From: Hirsutella rhossiliensis
Lineage: Eukaryota > Ascomycota > Sordariomycetes > Hypocreales > Ophiocordycipitaceae
DNA: 64,000 nucleotides
NCBI RefSeq assembly: GCF_020360975.1
Contig: NW_025408667.1
Location: 9,300,001 to 9,364,000 of the forward strand
Reading direction: 5' to 3'
A program made the translations under genes and the position numbers. Within the stretch, counting starts at the first letter, position 1. Every line of letters starts with the position of its first letter. Positions 10,135 to 20,930 of the stretch are shown piece by piece. The notes beneath the pieces are model-generated. The model made no database searches. It saw only the letters and a list, made by a program, of their open reading frames with translations, and was not told the origin of the DNA.

Positions 10135-13100
10135 TCAGCCTTGTGTCGTATGGTCAAACATGATCAGCGGCCATTGAGCTCCCGCCGAAACCATGCCCAT
10201 TTCGCCGCCCGCCTGTCCGACTGTGCCATCGGCCAGCACCGACGGACTCGTCACGGCCCCTCGCCCCGTGTTGCCGAGAGCCAGGAGCGCGTTGGCGCTG
10301 TATCGCTCCTGGCAGTCCGCGATGGCGGCCGTCCAGTCATGCCACGTATTGCCGCTACTGGCCTGCCACATCATATCGGTCGGGGCCTGCGTAGCGACGT
10401 GCTGCGGCGGCTGAGAAACAAACGTCGGCATGGGGCTGGGCTGCGCAGAGCTGTTCGGCACGACGGCCGCGGCGGGGGTCGCGTTGTAATACATTCCCGG
10501 CTCCGACGGGTAGACGGATGCGGACGCGCTGCCTTGGGGTTGATTCTCGTAGGCCAATGGAGGACACTGCGTCTGGCCATTCAGGCCAGGCTCTTGATAG
10601 TATCCCTTGGACGGCGCTTCCCCTCGACCGACGCGCGTGCCATTGGGCACGCCTTCGCTGGCGTGGCCGGGCTGGTACGCAACTGCCGCTGACAGCTGGT
10701 CTTCTTGCTTGATAGCTGTCGGCGCCGGTGGGGACGACTTCTTTGCTTCGATGCGCTGCATGTCGTGCTCTATCCAGCCGATTGTGCGTTCAATGATCTG
10801 TCCAATCTGGCTGCTGATGCCAGTTCCGCAGCCTGTCGCCGTGTCAGTGCTCGCCTGCGGTGCGTGCGTGGACGCGGTCGTACCTAAGAGCAGGCTTGTT
10901 TCCCTGACAATTGCCATCCAGCTTTGCATATCCTGGCGTAGCGACGACACTTGGTCTGGTGTAGTCTCAAACCGCCGTTCCCACTGCGCGACCAGCATCG
11001 AAAAAATGCTCACTCCATACACCGACATTTGATACCACGTCGTGTCCAGTGACTTCATCCTGTACAGCTGAGTCATGCAGAGCAGGAACTCGCGAGCCGT
11101 CTCCTCGCAGACGCGCGTGTTGTCCGCCATCATGGCCCGGTCGGTGGTCATGGCCACCGAGGGATGGCGCAGGCACAGTCGCAGCTCGAGTGCGAATGTG
11201 CGCGTGTATATAGCCGGGGCCGAGGCAGTCTCGAGGTCACCGGAGACGCCTATCCTCAAGCTGTCGGGGAGCTCGGCCTCCCACTGCTGGAGCTGGGCTT
11301 CGAGGGCGTTGACAACGTTGACGTAGTTTTGCGCGTCCCTGCGAACGCTGTATATGTTGGCGTACATTTCCATGAAGAGCGGGACAATCTTGAAGCCGGC
11401 AAGCCCTGCCAGATAAGGGCACGGAAGGGTTTGTGATGTGTCGACGCCTTGTTCCGTGAGGAGCTCGTCGGCGATGGGCTCGGGGAATTCCGTATCAAAG
11501 TCCTGGACGTTGACGGGCAGGGGACATCCACGCCTCCCGTTGATGGCCACCACGACGGTCAAAATCACCCACCATGTCCGCTTCCGCAGCTCGTTCTGGA
11601 GATCGGTACCCGCGCCTGGCGTCCTAGACGACCGATGCAGATTCAGCTCCAGGGCGCGGTGCAGGGCCATGCTGGCCACAATGGAGCCGCATCCGGGCTT
11701 GGGAAATGCCCGCGTGTGCAGGGCAATCAAGGCCAAGGCCTGCACGGCGACCAGCTCTTGGGAGCCGAGCAGATCGTAGATCTTGCCGAGGGCAAAGTGG
11801 TAGTGCTTGTTGGACAAGTCATTGAGGTTGTTGCGCTGTTCCGTCTGCTGCCGATTACGCACACCGCAGTGGAAGAAGATTGTGCTAAAGACCATGTGCA
11901 CAATGACGAGGTCCGGGACCGAAGGTTTAAAGTTGGGCTCGTCGTAGATACTCGTCAACTGGTGCCGCATGTGGCGTCAGTCTGAATACCTCGGCGCCTT
12001 TCCCCGCTCGCCCCTCTTCTCTCCCAAGGGCCGGGGCAAACTCACCAGTCGCATAAAGGATGGTTTGTGGAGGACGGGCAGGAAGACACCGATTGCCATG
12101 AAGTACCACTCGGCGTAGGTGAATGCATTATCGCGAGAGGGAAGGTCAACGTGGACGGGGGGGTTGACGCCCATGCAGGACTGGAGGAAAGCTTGGACCG
12201 ACTTGTTGTAGAGAGGAGCCGAGACGTGGGCGTCGTGGCCGGGCTCGTCCATGTCCGGGGCGTCAAAGGAAGTGGTGTCGATGGTTGTTCCGAGCAGGGA
12301 GAGCTTGGTGCCCCTGATGGAGCTCAAGGGTGCGTTGTCGGGCCCAACGCCGAGGTGGTTCTGCTGCGGCCTCGACTGCCACTGGTTACGGGGAAAGTTT
12401 GGCGGAGGAGGAGGCGGCTTGGAGGCGGCGTTTTTAACCCACAACGAGCCGACCTGGGACCAATCGTCCTTGGAGGCGGCATCGTGGACGGCGTGGCCCA
12501 TGTCGTCGATGGTGACATCGGGGGGATACTGGGCCCAGGCGGCGCCCTGCCAGGGCTTGACCTCGACGCCCGAGTCGCGCAGCATCTTCTCGAGGTCGGT
12601 GATGTGGGCCAGCATGCCGTTCTTCTCGCGCTCGAGCTCCTGCATGTAGCCCCTGCGCTCGGTGCGGCCGGTGACGCGGTCGGTGACGAAGCACTCGAGG
12701 TTGAGATTGATGCAGTGGGAGCAGCCCTCGGGCAGGGCGTCGCATCGAATCTTGCGGACCTGGAATGGTCAGCATTGATACGGGGGAGCGAGGGAACAAC
12801 AGGCCGGCATGCCTTGCACCGGTCGCAGGCCTGCCCCGTGCGCGTGTACGACTGCAGGCGGTTCTTGACGACGGAAGAAAAGTCGTCGGTGCGAGGCAGC
12901 TTGAAGCGGGAGGTCGAGGCGGAGCCGTCGTCGTCGCCGTCGGCCGACCGTTTGGCGGGCCGGCCGGGCATGGCTGCCGCGGGCTTTGATTTGATCTTGG
13001 GCTTGCTCAAGCGCGGCGAGATGCTTCGCGACGACGAGGCCGACGAGGTTGGGGGCGAGGTGGCTGCGCGGGCGGTGCCGCTATTTTTTATGGCGGCGCC

Positions 13101-13712
13101 TCGCCTGCTGGGGGTGGTTGTGTTTAAGTTGTCGATGTTGCTGCTGTTGCTGCTGCTGCCGCCGGCAGAGGGGTGGGGGACAGCAGTGGAGGAGGAAGAG
13201 GAGGAGGAGGAGGAGGAGGAGGAGGAGGAGGAGGAGGAGGAGGAGATGGTGGCAGTGGCAGTGGCAGCAGTGGCAGCAGTGGTGTTGTTGGCGTCGGTTG
13301 TGGTGCCTGTGTTGGTGATGTCGGCTCCCGCAATGGGGGGCCGTGGGGTGCCGTTGACAGCGGCGAATCCCGCTGTTGCTGCTGCTGTTGCTGCTGCCGC
13401 TGATGCCGCTTCAGTTGCCGCCGGCGCCGGGGGCCAATGGTGGTTTTGCTGCTGCTGTTGCTCTACAGGTGGCATTATTAGCTGCTGCCGCGGCTCTACT
13501 AGTAGCTGCTGCTGCTGTGTCCCCGCGCCGGGACCAGGGCCGACTTGGTGCTGCTGCTCCGCCGCCGACGACAGGGCCAAGAAGGGGAGAGGCGGCGGCG
13601 GTCGGTGATGCGGCGGCGGCACCCATGCAAAGCGTGGATGCGACGTGCTGCTGCTGCTGTAGAGCGAATCCACCAGCAGGGCGTCTCTGGGCCGCCGCAG
13701 CTGGGCCATCAT
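10135..13712 (-). CDS. Zn(II)2Cys6 transcription factor with fungal-specific regulatory domain
   Basis: Nuclear DNA-binding regulator; its targets are unknown. Exons 13712-12813, 12759-12046 and 11958-10135 give about 1,145 residues. The zinc cluster spans the first intron: C296-x2-C299-x6-C306-x6-C313-x2-C316-x6-C323, perfectly spaced. It is followed by a short coiled coil (YMQELEREKNGMLAHITDLE). The fungal_trans region (motifs such as YNKSVQAFLQSCMG, FFHCGVRNR, RALELNLHRSSR, ELRKRTWWVIL) occupies about 440-800. The 53-nt first intron starts with GC (GCATGC) and ends CCAG; the only nearby GT donor would delete a zinc-binding Cys. The second intron is 87 nt. A 51-nt in-frame segment at 10833-10883 has donor, branch site and acceptor and may be a third intron, giving 1,128 residues. 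The N-terminal 250 residues are low-complexity Gln, Ala, Thr and poly-Ser. I could not name a characterised orthologue. Confidence 0.88.
12760..12812 (-). other. GC-AG intron inside the zinc-cluster coding sequence
   Basis: On the minus strand the intron begins GCATGC directly after the AAG of Cys-Asp-Arg-Cys-Lys and ends ATTCCAG, with a branch-like GCTGAC 8 nt before the acceptor. Splicing here yields CKVRKIRCD with canonical cysteine spacing. Confidence 0.75.
13188..13246. repeat. (GAG)n trinucleotide microsatellite
   Basis: Near-perfect GAG/GGA repeats on the plus strand; on the coding minus strand they read as TCC/TCT and encode a run of about 20 serines in the transcription factor. Confidence 0.93.
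13368..13530. repeat. CTG/CAG-rich low-complexity tract
   Basis: Several short CTG/GCT runs in two clusters. They encode Gln and Ala runs (QQQQQ and AAATAAATA types) in the N-terminus of the transcription factor. Confidence 0.8.
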
Positions 13713-15538
13713 GGTTGGTGATTGGCCGGCTCGCCGCTGTGGTTGAGATTAGGCCTGCAAAGTACTCGGTACCCGAGGCGTCTCGGCTGCCCATAGGCGG
13801 GCGGCAATAGCGTCGGCGCTGATTGGAGGCTTTGAGTGATTCCGTGCCGCTGTCTCCGCGGGAAGGGTGCTGTCGACTGGGGTGGAGGCAGGTAGCCAGG
13901 TACAAGAGAGCAGCTGCGGCGCTAGCGAAAAGCTCGCTAGCGTTATCCTTGGACCCTGCTGCTCCTATTTTTTTTCTCCCTTTCAGACGTTCATGTCAAC
14001 AATGCCATCTTCTTCGTCTGCCTGCCTACCAGGTGGGTAGACACTTACCTTTGCATGTACCTGGGGTAACTGGGTCGCAAGTCAACGGTTCCCTGTACGC
14101 TGGATGGTTGCCGTCGTCGGGAAGGAGTAAACAAAAAGAGACGCAAGCTGGGAACCTTGTTTTGGCCGACTGTTGGGGCAGCTGCGTGTTCTCTCGTCAT
14201 GCGGCCAGCATACATACATACAGTACCTAAGGTATCCGTAATTAGGTGGTAATTCACGAGGGCCCCCTTCTTTTTATACACACATATATATCCCGGCCAT
14301 CCCTCGCCCGGCGGCCATGGCGACGCTCGGGAGACGGAACGCCCGCCGGAGGAGCCGCTGCCTCCGGGCTTTTTACTTTTTCTTTCAACTTCCGGATGTC
14401 AGAGGCGACCTGCCTGGGCTTCTAGAAGAGTTGCGGGCTGCAGTAGCTCATCGGATAGCGTGCCGCCGCCACTCTTAGCGTGCCGAGAGTGGTGCTGGGC
14501 GCGTGGAGCGAGATACGTGGGTGTCCACCGGGCCAAGGCGCAGCTGCAGGTACCTTGGACCGAAGCTCTCTTCCATTGTGCTCACGCCGTCGCCCTTGGA
14601 CGCTGCCTCGAAAAGGGCCGCGCGCACATGCTTCGGCAGCGGCATTGGAAAGTAACTTGCTGTCCAAGCAATCGCTTGGCTTCCGATGTCCAGCAGCAGC
14701 AAAAGTGGAGCGTCGAGCAGCGCTTACAGCAGAGGTCATGATGCTACCTCAGCTCCCGTTGCACTGTGCAGACAAGACACACATGGAGTCATGGACCATG
14801 AAAACACATGTCAATCTCCCCTGTCGGAGACTCTTGAGCTTCAGTCACAAGCATGGGGCACCAACCCTCCTACTCGGCTGTTCCAGTACACCCAGTACCG
14901 AGTATACGCTCTGTACGTTGCGAGCGAGATCGCCCTCGGCTTGCCGATGGCAAGGTCTCAGTGGCTCCTGCTGTCTGTCGACAAGGCCAACGTACATGGC
15001 ATACAGTGCCCATGACGTACAGTATAGTATAGACTGTCTCACCTGGGGCATCAGGGTATCTTGGCTTTGCTGTATTATGGTGCAAAGTCTAGGCTTGGAA
15101 CGCCTCTCACTCCATTCAAAGATTGATTGCGTTTAGCCCTTTTGAGGAACCGTCAGCTTCCCGGCACTCACACTCTTTGCCATCTTCCACCACTTGCTGT
15201 CACTCCCATCACCCATCCAAGCTTGGTTGTCCCAGTCGCCCTTCACGGCTGCTCTCCATCAATTGCAGGCGTCGCCGTGGCGACGATGGCCTAGCTTGAC
15301 TTATGTAAGCCCCTGGACCCCCTCCTGGTCAGAGCTCTTTTCAGTTACGAACATAATTATTAATAACTATAGCTCTAAAAGGGTCCAGCCAAGAGTGGGG
15401 CTCACGTGCGACGCACCTCGTCCATTCTGAGCCTGACGCAAACTTCACCCTTCTCTCACCATCCATCCACATACAACAAGCCCGCGTCACAAGCCCCTGT
15501 CGTCCCGCGACGGCCGAGCTCGACGCTGCCCAAACGCC
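13713..15538. promoter_or_regulatory. Divergent promoter region, transcription factor and CGI121
   Basis: About 1.8 kb between two divergently transcribed genes. It contains CATACATACATAC and ACCTAAGGTATCC near 14210-14235, and pyrimidine-rich sequence just before the CGI121 start. A 218-codon plus-strand open frame at 14480-15136 has erratic composition and no domain, so I do not call it. No tRNA was seen. Confidence 0.45.
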
Positions 15539-16290
15539 ATGTCTCTCGAGACCGTCACCCTCGAGCACGTCCCCGACTCCCACACCGTCCTCGTCGCCCT
15601 CTTCCGCCACGTCAAAAACGCCGCCTTTCTCCACCACCAGCTGCTCGCCCGCAACCCCGCCTTTGAGTACGCCTTTGTCGATGCCTCGGTGGTAAGCTGC
15701 CTTGGGGGGAGACTCTTCCTCGATGAAAAGGACGTCTTCGTGGAACCCCCTTGCTGACTCGACTCGTCACCCGGTCCCCAAGATATTCTCTCGCCGTCAG
15801 CTGCTCTCGGCCGTCTTCAAAGGGACCTTGGCCGCCGTAAATGGCTCCCTGAAAACCCCAAACGTGCACTCTGAGATTGTCGCTTCCCTCAGCGCTTCAA
15901 GTAATGTAAGATGACCGTTCCCCAGTGCCCTTGCCCGTGCGACCCGTCTGAGCATGGCCCCTCCCGCTGTAGATTGCCGACGCATATCGCCGCTTCGGCG
16001 TCTCCCCAACAACAAGAGATCTCTTGGTTGTCAAGGTCACCTTTCCCACAGAATCAAGCCCGGAGCCCCCTTCACCCGACAAAATCTGGGACCATCTGGA
16101 AGCGATCATCGAGGGCGAGGCCGTGGGCGTCGCGGATGAAAACATCAGCGCCGCCACGGATCTGCCCAAGGTGCGCAAGTATTACAAACTAAACGGGCTC
16201 GACTGGCTAGACGCCATCAAGGACGAGCGCAAAAGGCGCTCAGAGGTCGAGATGCTCATTCTCGATGCCATGGCGCTGCGCGGAGTCTGA
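15539..16290 (+). CDS. CGI121: EKC/KEOPS complex subunit Cgi121
   Basis: Subunit of the KEOPS complex that makes the t6A37 modification of ANN-decoding tRNAs and contributes to telomere maintenance in yeast; it docks on the kinase Bud32/PRPK. Exons 15539-15691, 15783-15905 and 15973-16290 give 197 residues, the usual size. Introns are 91 nt (GTAAGC, branch GCTGAC) and 67 nt. The spliced protein runs MSLETVTLEHVP, HVKNAAFLHHQLL and FEYAFVDASV, then IFSRRQLLSAVFKGTLA, TPNVHSEIVASLSAS, IADAYRRFGV, LLVVKVTFPT, and ends in a helix EVEMLILDAMALRGV. This order matches the family closely. It is tail-to-tail with the proline dehydrogenase gene, 249 nt apart. Confidence 0.92.
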
Positions 16291-16539
16291 ACAAAAGTCA
16301 CATATCAATTAAGACATCGTTAAATTTCGGGAGCCTCAGATGAGATCACGTCTACCAGGAAACTAAGGGGAACTGGATGTGAGCCATTTTTCTCATCTCA
16401 TCATCTTCTTTGTCTTCCGCGTTGCTGCTGACATTATCCCAGATTCTACATACTATGCAGTAAATGCCTCCAGACTCCAGACTCGCTGTCCGTAAACCCA
16501 TTAATACAACACGCAATGCGCGGGGTCGCTCGTAGGCAT

Positions 16540-18116
16540 CTACACAGACAAGTGAAGCGTATTCTTCACCCGGCGAACAAGCTCGGCCCACATGGCGTCG
16601 CGGCCACTCCGAGTCCTCTGCACCGCGTCCTTGTTCTCGTGCGCGCGCCGCAGCAGATACTTCATGCACTCCCCAGTCGTTCCCCAGACCAGATACTTGT
16701 AAGCCGGCAGCACCGGCACCCGCCCTGCGCCCTCACCGCGCGCAGATTGGCTGGCCTCGACCAGCTCGCAGCTGATCTCGTCCGCCATGCCCTGCAGCTG
16801 CGCAAAAGAAATGTCCGACTTGGCGCCCCCGGCATCGCAGATGGCGCGGGCTCGCCGCACCGACTCGGCGTTGTGAGTCGCCAGCATCAGGTGAGCGGCG
16901 GGAAACTCACCCTCGCCCGGAAGCGCGGGGCCCCACTGCCGCGTCAGGACGCTGGCCGCAATGCCATCGTAGCAGGCGTCTGTCTCGGCCTTTGTGTCGA
17001 AGAAACAGCTCCGGGGATCTGACCCTAGGTATGCGCCTCGAACGAGCTTCACGCCGAGGCTGAAGCCGCCCTCCCGGGCCTCGGTCAGGTGGCGCGAAAG
17101 CACGGCGGGCGCACACTTCTTGTACGCCTGGTAGGTGCCGTAGATGGTGGCGTTGTCGGGCAGCATGTTGTACTTGCGGGCGAATTCTATGGTCCAGTCA
17201 TCGATGCCGTCCTGCAGCATGTCCTGCTCCGCGTCAAAGAGCAGGCGCACGCCACGCTCGTGAGCGAGCTGGCAGATGGAGTCGATGGACTTGTACAAGA
17301 TTGGCGATGCCGGCAGACGATGCGCAAGGCGTTGCAGAGCCACCCGTCCGGCGCCAGTGAACCTGCGATTCTCCGCGTTAACTACAACGTGCTTGAAGCT
17401 GAACACACAAGATCCTCGAGTGAAAGAGTGACTAACTTGAGCGCGGCAAAGTCACCCGGTTCCGTCAGGCGCACAGTCTCGAGCGTGCCCTCGGCCCAAG
17501 GGAGAATTTCCCGTTCAACAGTCTCGGGTGTCTCCTCGCCGACCTTGTCGAGCTTCCCGGCCTCCTTGTCGGACAGGACCACCTCCCTCGCATAGCAGAG
17601 GATGACGCCGGTGAAGCCGATGTCTTTGAGGCGGGCAATGGTCCGGCCGACCTCGGCGGCGTCTTCGCCTGCGCAGAACTGGGCGTAAAAGGACTTCTTG
17701 AGCACGTACCGCAGCAGCGGATTGCGGTCTGGGTTGAGCAGGGGGCTAGTGCTATGCGCGAGCATCGCCATGACGCGCAGCGACGGCGGCAGTAGCAGCG
17801 GCGACGACGAGACGATGTTGGTGCCCAGCGAGCGAAGGACCATGCTCAGCGGCAGGACTGAAAGCGGCGCCCCGCGGTTGGGCTCCGAGCAGGGTGGCGG
17901 GGGCTCCGTGCCGGGAAATTCGGCCATGGTCGACGATTTCTTGTCAGACGAGTGGATGCCGCGTCGCTGGCCGCGGTGAGCCGAGGCGACGAGCCATGAT
18001 AGCGGTGGTCGCAGGGCGAGGGAAGTAAAGGCAGAGCAAAGCTCGAAGTGTGATGCGTTGCCGCGCACGGCGGACGCCCGACGAAAGGAAAACACGCCGA
18101 CAGCGGGCCGTCTCAT
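16540..18116 (-). CDS. PUT1: Mitochondrial proline dehydrogenase (proline oxidase)
   Basis: FAD enzyme of the mitochondrial inner membrane that oxidises L-proline to pyrroline-5-carboxylate, the first step of proline use as nitrogen and carbon source. Exons 18116-17437 and 17362-16540 give 500 residues. The 74-nt intron (GTTAGT donor, CGCAG acceptor) joins FAALK to FTGAGRVAL; a nearer AG at 17399 would insert residues not expected in the family. The N-terminal 55 residues are Arg/Ser-rich and lack acidic residues apart from one Glu, as for a mitochondrial presequence ending near RGIHSS. Catalytic-barrel motifs are RLLFDAEQDMLQ (about 307), TIYGTYQAYKK, GVKLVRGAYLGSD, LMLATHN and YLVWGTTGECMKYLLRRAHE. 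I saw no regulator site that I could name. The family call is firm. Confidence 0.93.
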
Positions 18117-19184
18117 GGCAGGCCTCTCGAGGTGGAGGGGGATGATGTGAGGAGAGTCTCTGGGGTGTCTTGTCAGGTGCTTCTGGCTTTGTTCAAGTAT
18201 TGGAAAGAGGCAGACGAAAAGGGTCGCCTGGCCTTCTGCCTCTTGATTCTGTGCTCTGAGCGGGCAAGGGATATATGGATATGGATGGGGATGGGGATGG
18301 GCAGAGGATGAGGTGGGAGGAGGCGGAATGTATACTCCACAGCAACCTGCTGCGAAATCAAAGTTATATTGACGGCCGACTTGGTATGAAACGGGTTCTG
18401 GGCGGGCAAAGTCAGTAGAGCAGTTATCCAGGTTTGCCCTTTCCTTCCCTTGATCCTGCTATACTTTCATCACCAGCGAAAGAGGAAGAGACGAGAAGGG
18501 TGGGAGGCGGAAACAAGCTCTCATTATATCCTCTCCGCAAAGATCAACGGGCGCCACCCCTGGCCATCTAGACCCTCAAGACTAAGAGCAAGGGGAAAGC
18601 TATGCGCAATCACTGACCCGAGGCTGGGGCATCTCCACCGGGCGCCGACATAGGCCGCCGTGGAGGATGGGAGGGTGCCCCGAGCATCATGCAGGACTCA
18701 TATTACCACATTAGTCGTCACAGCATCGCCCCGCTTGGCGCTGAGTGAAGCCCGAGTGTAGCCGTGGTGGGGTCTCCACCAGAGCATTGGCGAATGACAG
18801 CTCGCGCCCCGTGTACCTGGAATGCAGCCGATAAGGCGAGAGGGCGTGGGTAGGGTTTCTCGTTCTGGGCTGGATCTGGTTCATCTTGCGTAAGAGGCCC
18901 AACTGTTGCAGTGCAGGCCTAACGCCGGGGCCAGATAGCCCGATCCAGCCATGGTTTGGCAAAGACACATAGCTGCACGGCGATCGTTGTTGGACGTCAG
19001 CTCGTCGTCTGTAAGCAAATAGCGACGCCCTCTCTGTCGTGGGTGGCGCCTGATTGTCGCCATGAGGGCCAATGGTGGGAGGAGGTTCGCATGGCGTCGG
19101 CGTACGGTACTGGAGTCGAGTGGGCATCGTGAGAAAAAAAAATCAAATTTAACCAGCTTCTCCACCCATCCAGGTGCCAGATGG
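18117..19184. promoter_or_regulatory. PUT1 upstream region and 3' flank of the Tim17-like gene
   Basis: About 1.07 kb without a supported gene. It has a short imperfect GGATGG repeat near 18272-18305. Overlapping minus-strand open frames of 120-140 codons at 18711-19249 run out of frame into the next gene and show no domain. Confidence 0.45.
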
Positions 19185-19965
19185 TCACCGGACCTGGTCG
19201 CCCGCGTCGTGCGACCCAGCACCGAACCGACGTCGGACGAGCTCGACATAGCCTATCGGTCTGCCGCGGGCTAAGCCGACGAGATCCTGGACGCCCCCGT
19301 ACGTAAGCCCAAACAACAGGCCAAGCTTGGCCGTGCGGGCGGCAGTCGAGAACGAAAACCTATCTAAAGACCAATGTGCGTCCGATGGTCGGCGCCCCAG
19401 TCAGCGAATCACTCCCACGCTGCCACGATATCCAGCCGACTCAGGCCGCCGGCTCCGCAGCTATCAAATACAATCATGCGTGGAGAGAGACGGGGAAGAA
19501 GAACCCACTCCAGAGCGAAAATGCGCCAGCGACGGTAAGCGTGGCGACGACCGTCGAGAACATGTCGCTGTCGCCCCGGCACTGATCAACGGTGCTCTCC
19601 AACCCAAGTGCGACAAAGCTCCAGAAGCTCGTCTTGGCGCCCATTCGGAGGCCCTCGCGGATCCCGCCATGCATTGCGTGGTAGTTCTTGGATTTGTGGT
19701 AGAGGTACCAGCCTGTGGTGGTGTCGGGCATCTTGTGCGCGTGCTCAGCACGAAAGCGTAGCTGGGCGGTTTGGCCACCCTGCAAGGCCCCGAGGGTGAA
19801 GCCGATGAAGCCAGCTGACACGGACCCGAGTAGCAGGCGGGTTGACGTCGTCAGAGACAGCCGCGGGTGGGGGTCTAGGGCAAAGGCGCCTTCGTACGAG
19901 TGGAAAGCGAGCTCTGTGGCGGCGGCCTGATGCCCAACAGAGGCAACTGTCTCGCGTGACGACAT
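19185..19965 (-). CDS. Tim17/Tim22/Tim23-like multi-pass membrane protein
   Basis: Conserved fungal membrane protein with Tim17-family-like glycine-rich helices; probably mitochondrial, by resemblance to the TIMMDC1-type group, but its job is not known to me. Exons 19965-19509 and 19363-19185 give 211 residues. The 145-nt intron (donor GTGGGT, acceptor TCTTTAG) converts the unspliced end SLWSGFFFPVS into SLWNRFSFSTAARTAKLG, which fits the family. Hydrophobic helices lie at about residues 42-60 (LLLGSVSAGFIGFTLGALQG), 110-125, 130-150 and 165-180. The conserved stretch RFRAEHAHKMPDTTTGWYLY and the end RGRPIGYVELV are recognisable. I chose the ATG at 19965 (MSSRETVASV) because homologues start at an equivalent place; in-frame ATGs at 20064 and about 20031 would add up to 33 residues. 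Confidence 0.75.
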
Positions 19966-20449
19966 GGTCGAGATGCTGCTGCTGGCCAAGGTGGGTAGTC
20001 GGGTTTCTGGCCGGTCATACGTTTGCATATGCGCAAGAGGAAGATGGCGAATTTGCAGATACACAGTGTTGCCGGCGGACTGGACGGGTACAGTAATAAT
20101 CGATTCGCGTTGGGCTCGTCACCTCTCTTTTCGTACTGTTGACAAAATGTACCGATGAGGCGATACGCTGTACAGTGTCTTCTCGTGGCAGATACTCTAT
20201 CTTGCACGTTGCTCATCTCCCTAAGTACTTGTACCCAATTAAGCTAAGGTAGATACCACGATACCACCTAAGTAGGTAGATAGGTAGGTATCTAGGTAGG
20301 TGCCTAAATACCTGGAGCTCGGTGCTCATCGCGGAACCGGATAGCTCCCGTTTCAAGGGGAAATGCAGCTCGTCCTTCCGCAAACACCGCCCCGACCGCG
20401 ATACAACTCCTGTTGCAAGAAGCCGGCGGTAAGAGGCGGCGCTGTCAAG
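19966..20449. promoter_or_regulatory. Divergent promoter region with TAGGTA-type repeats
   Basis: Intergenic stretch between divergent genes. At 20262-20315 it contains several tandem TAGGTAGG/GATAGGTA-like units, typical simple sequence of fungal spacers. No gene seen. Confidence 0.55.
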
Positions 20450-20930
20450 ATGGTAGGTCATTGCGCTCGCATCTCATGCCACTCAGCCATGCGGGCGGAG
20501 CTGACACTGTAGCTAGACCACCGTGGACGATGCTCACATCTCTGTGCGCTTCAAGCATGGCATCCACACTATTTACCTATTCGTCGACGCCCTCGCACCC
20601 TTTTCTGCCGTCACAAGTGAGCTGCTCGAGCTGCTGCGGGAACGATATCCCGCGGGACTGACGACTTCCGTCGCTCCTCCGAGGCAGACGTCCATTCCCG
20701 CCGACGCCAGACTTGCCTACGCAGTGCTGAACATCCCCACAGACCCTTCCAGAGGATGGAGGAGACTTAAGGTCGGCGGGGACGAGGAACACACGCCGAC
20801 AAAATGTGGCTTGAAGAGCAACAGCATTGTCGCCTTCAGCCTGGTCAGTGAAGACGACGTCGATGACGAGGTGCTATTCGAGGTGGAGTGGCCCAGGGAG
20901 GACGAGGAGCTCTATGAACAAGGCGGATAA
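20450..20930 (+). CDS. Conserved small acidic protein with ATG-only first exon
   Basis: The long frame begins at 20523 (MDDAH), but splicing at a preceding intron fits better. ATG at 20450-20452 is followed at once by GTAGGT, and a 64-nt intron ends TAGCTAG at 20516, giving MTTVDDAHISVRFKHG. The product is 138 residues: a beta-rich N-terminal part (HTIYLFVDALAPFSAVTSEL), an invariant-looking middle (GLTTSVAPPRQTSIPADARL and DPSRGWRRLKVGGDEEHTPT) and an acidic C-terminus (EDDVDDEVLFEVEWPREDEE). I recall similar uncharacterised proteins in sordariomycetes but know no function; the beta-grasp-like start is only a suggestion. No signal peptide or membrane segment. Confidence 0.7.

Noticed and set aside
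12067..13608. 513-codon plus-strand open frame with a poly-Glu run
   Set aside because: Antisense to the Zn2Cys6 gene; the poly-Glu is the complement of the poly-Ser microsatellite.
14421..14500. Possible tRNA in a GC-rich stretch with GTAGCTCATCGGATAG
   Set aside because: It resembles a D-arm, but no matching acceptor stem, anticodon arm or T-arm was found nearby.
14480..15136. 218-codon plus-strand open frame
   Set aside because: No domain, irregular Cys/Ser/Arg composition and overlapping frames on the other strand; no splice structure that improves it.
17363..17400. 38-nt intron in PUT1 ending at the nearer AG
   Set aside because: It would be unusually short and insert about 12 residues; the 74-nt intron restores the family sequence ALKFTGAG.
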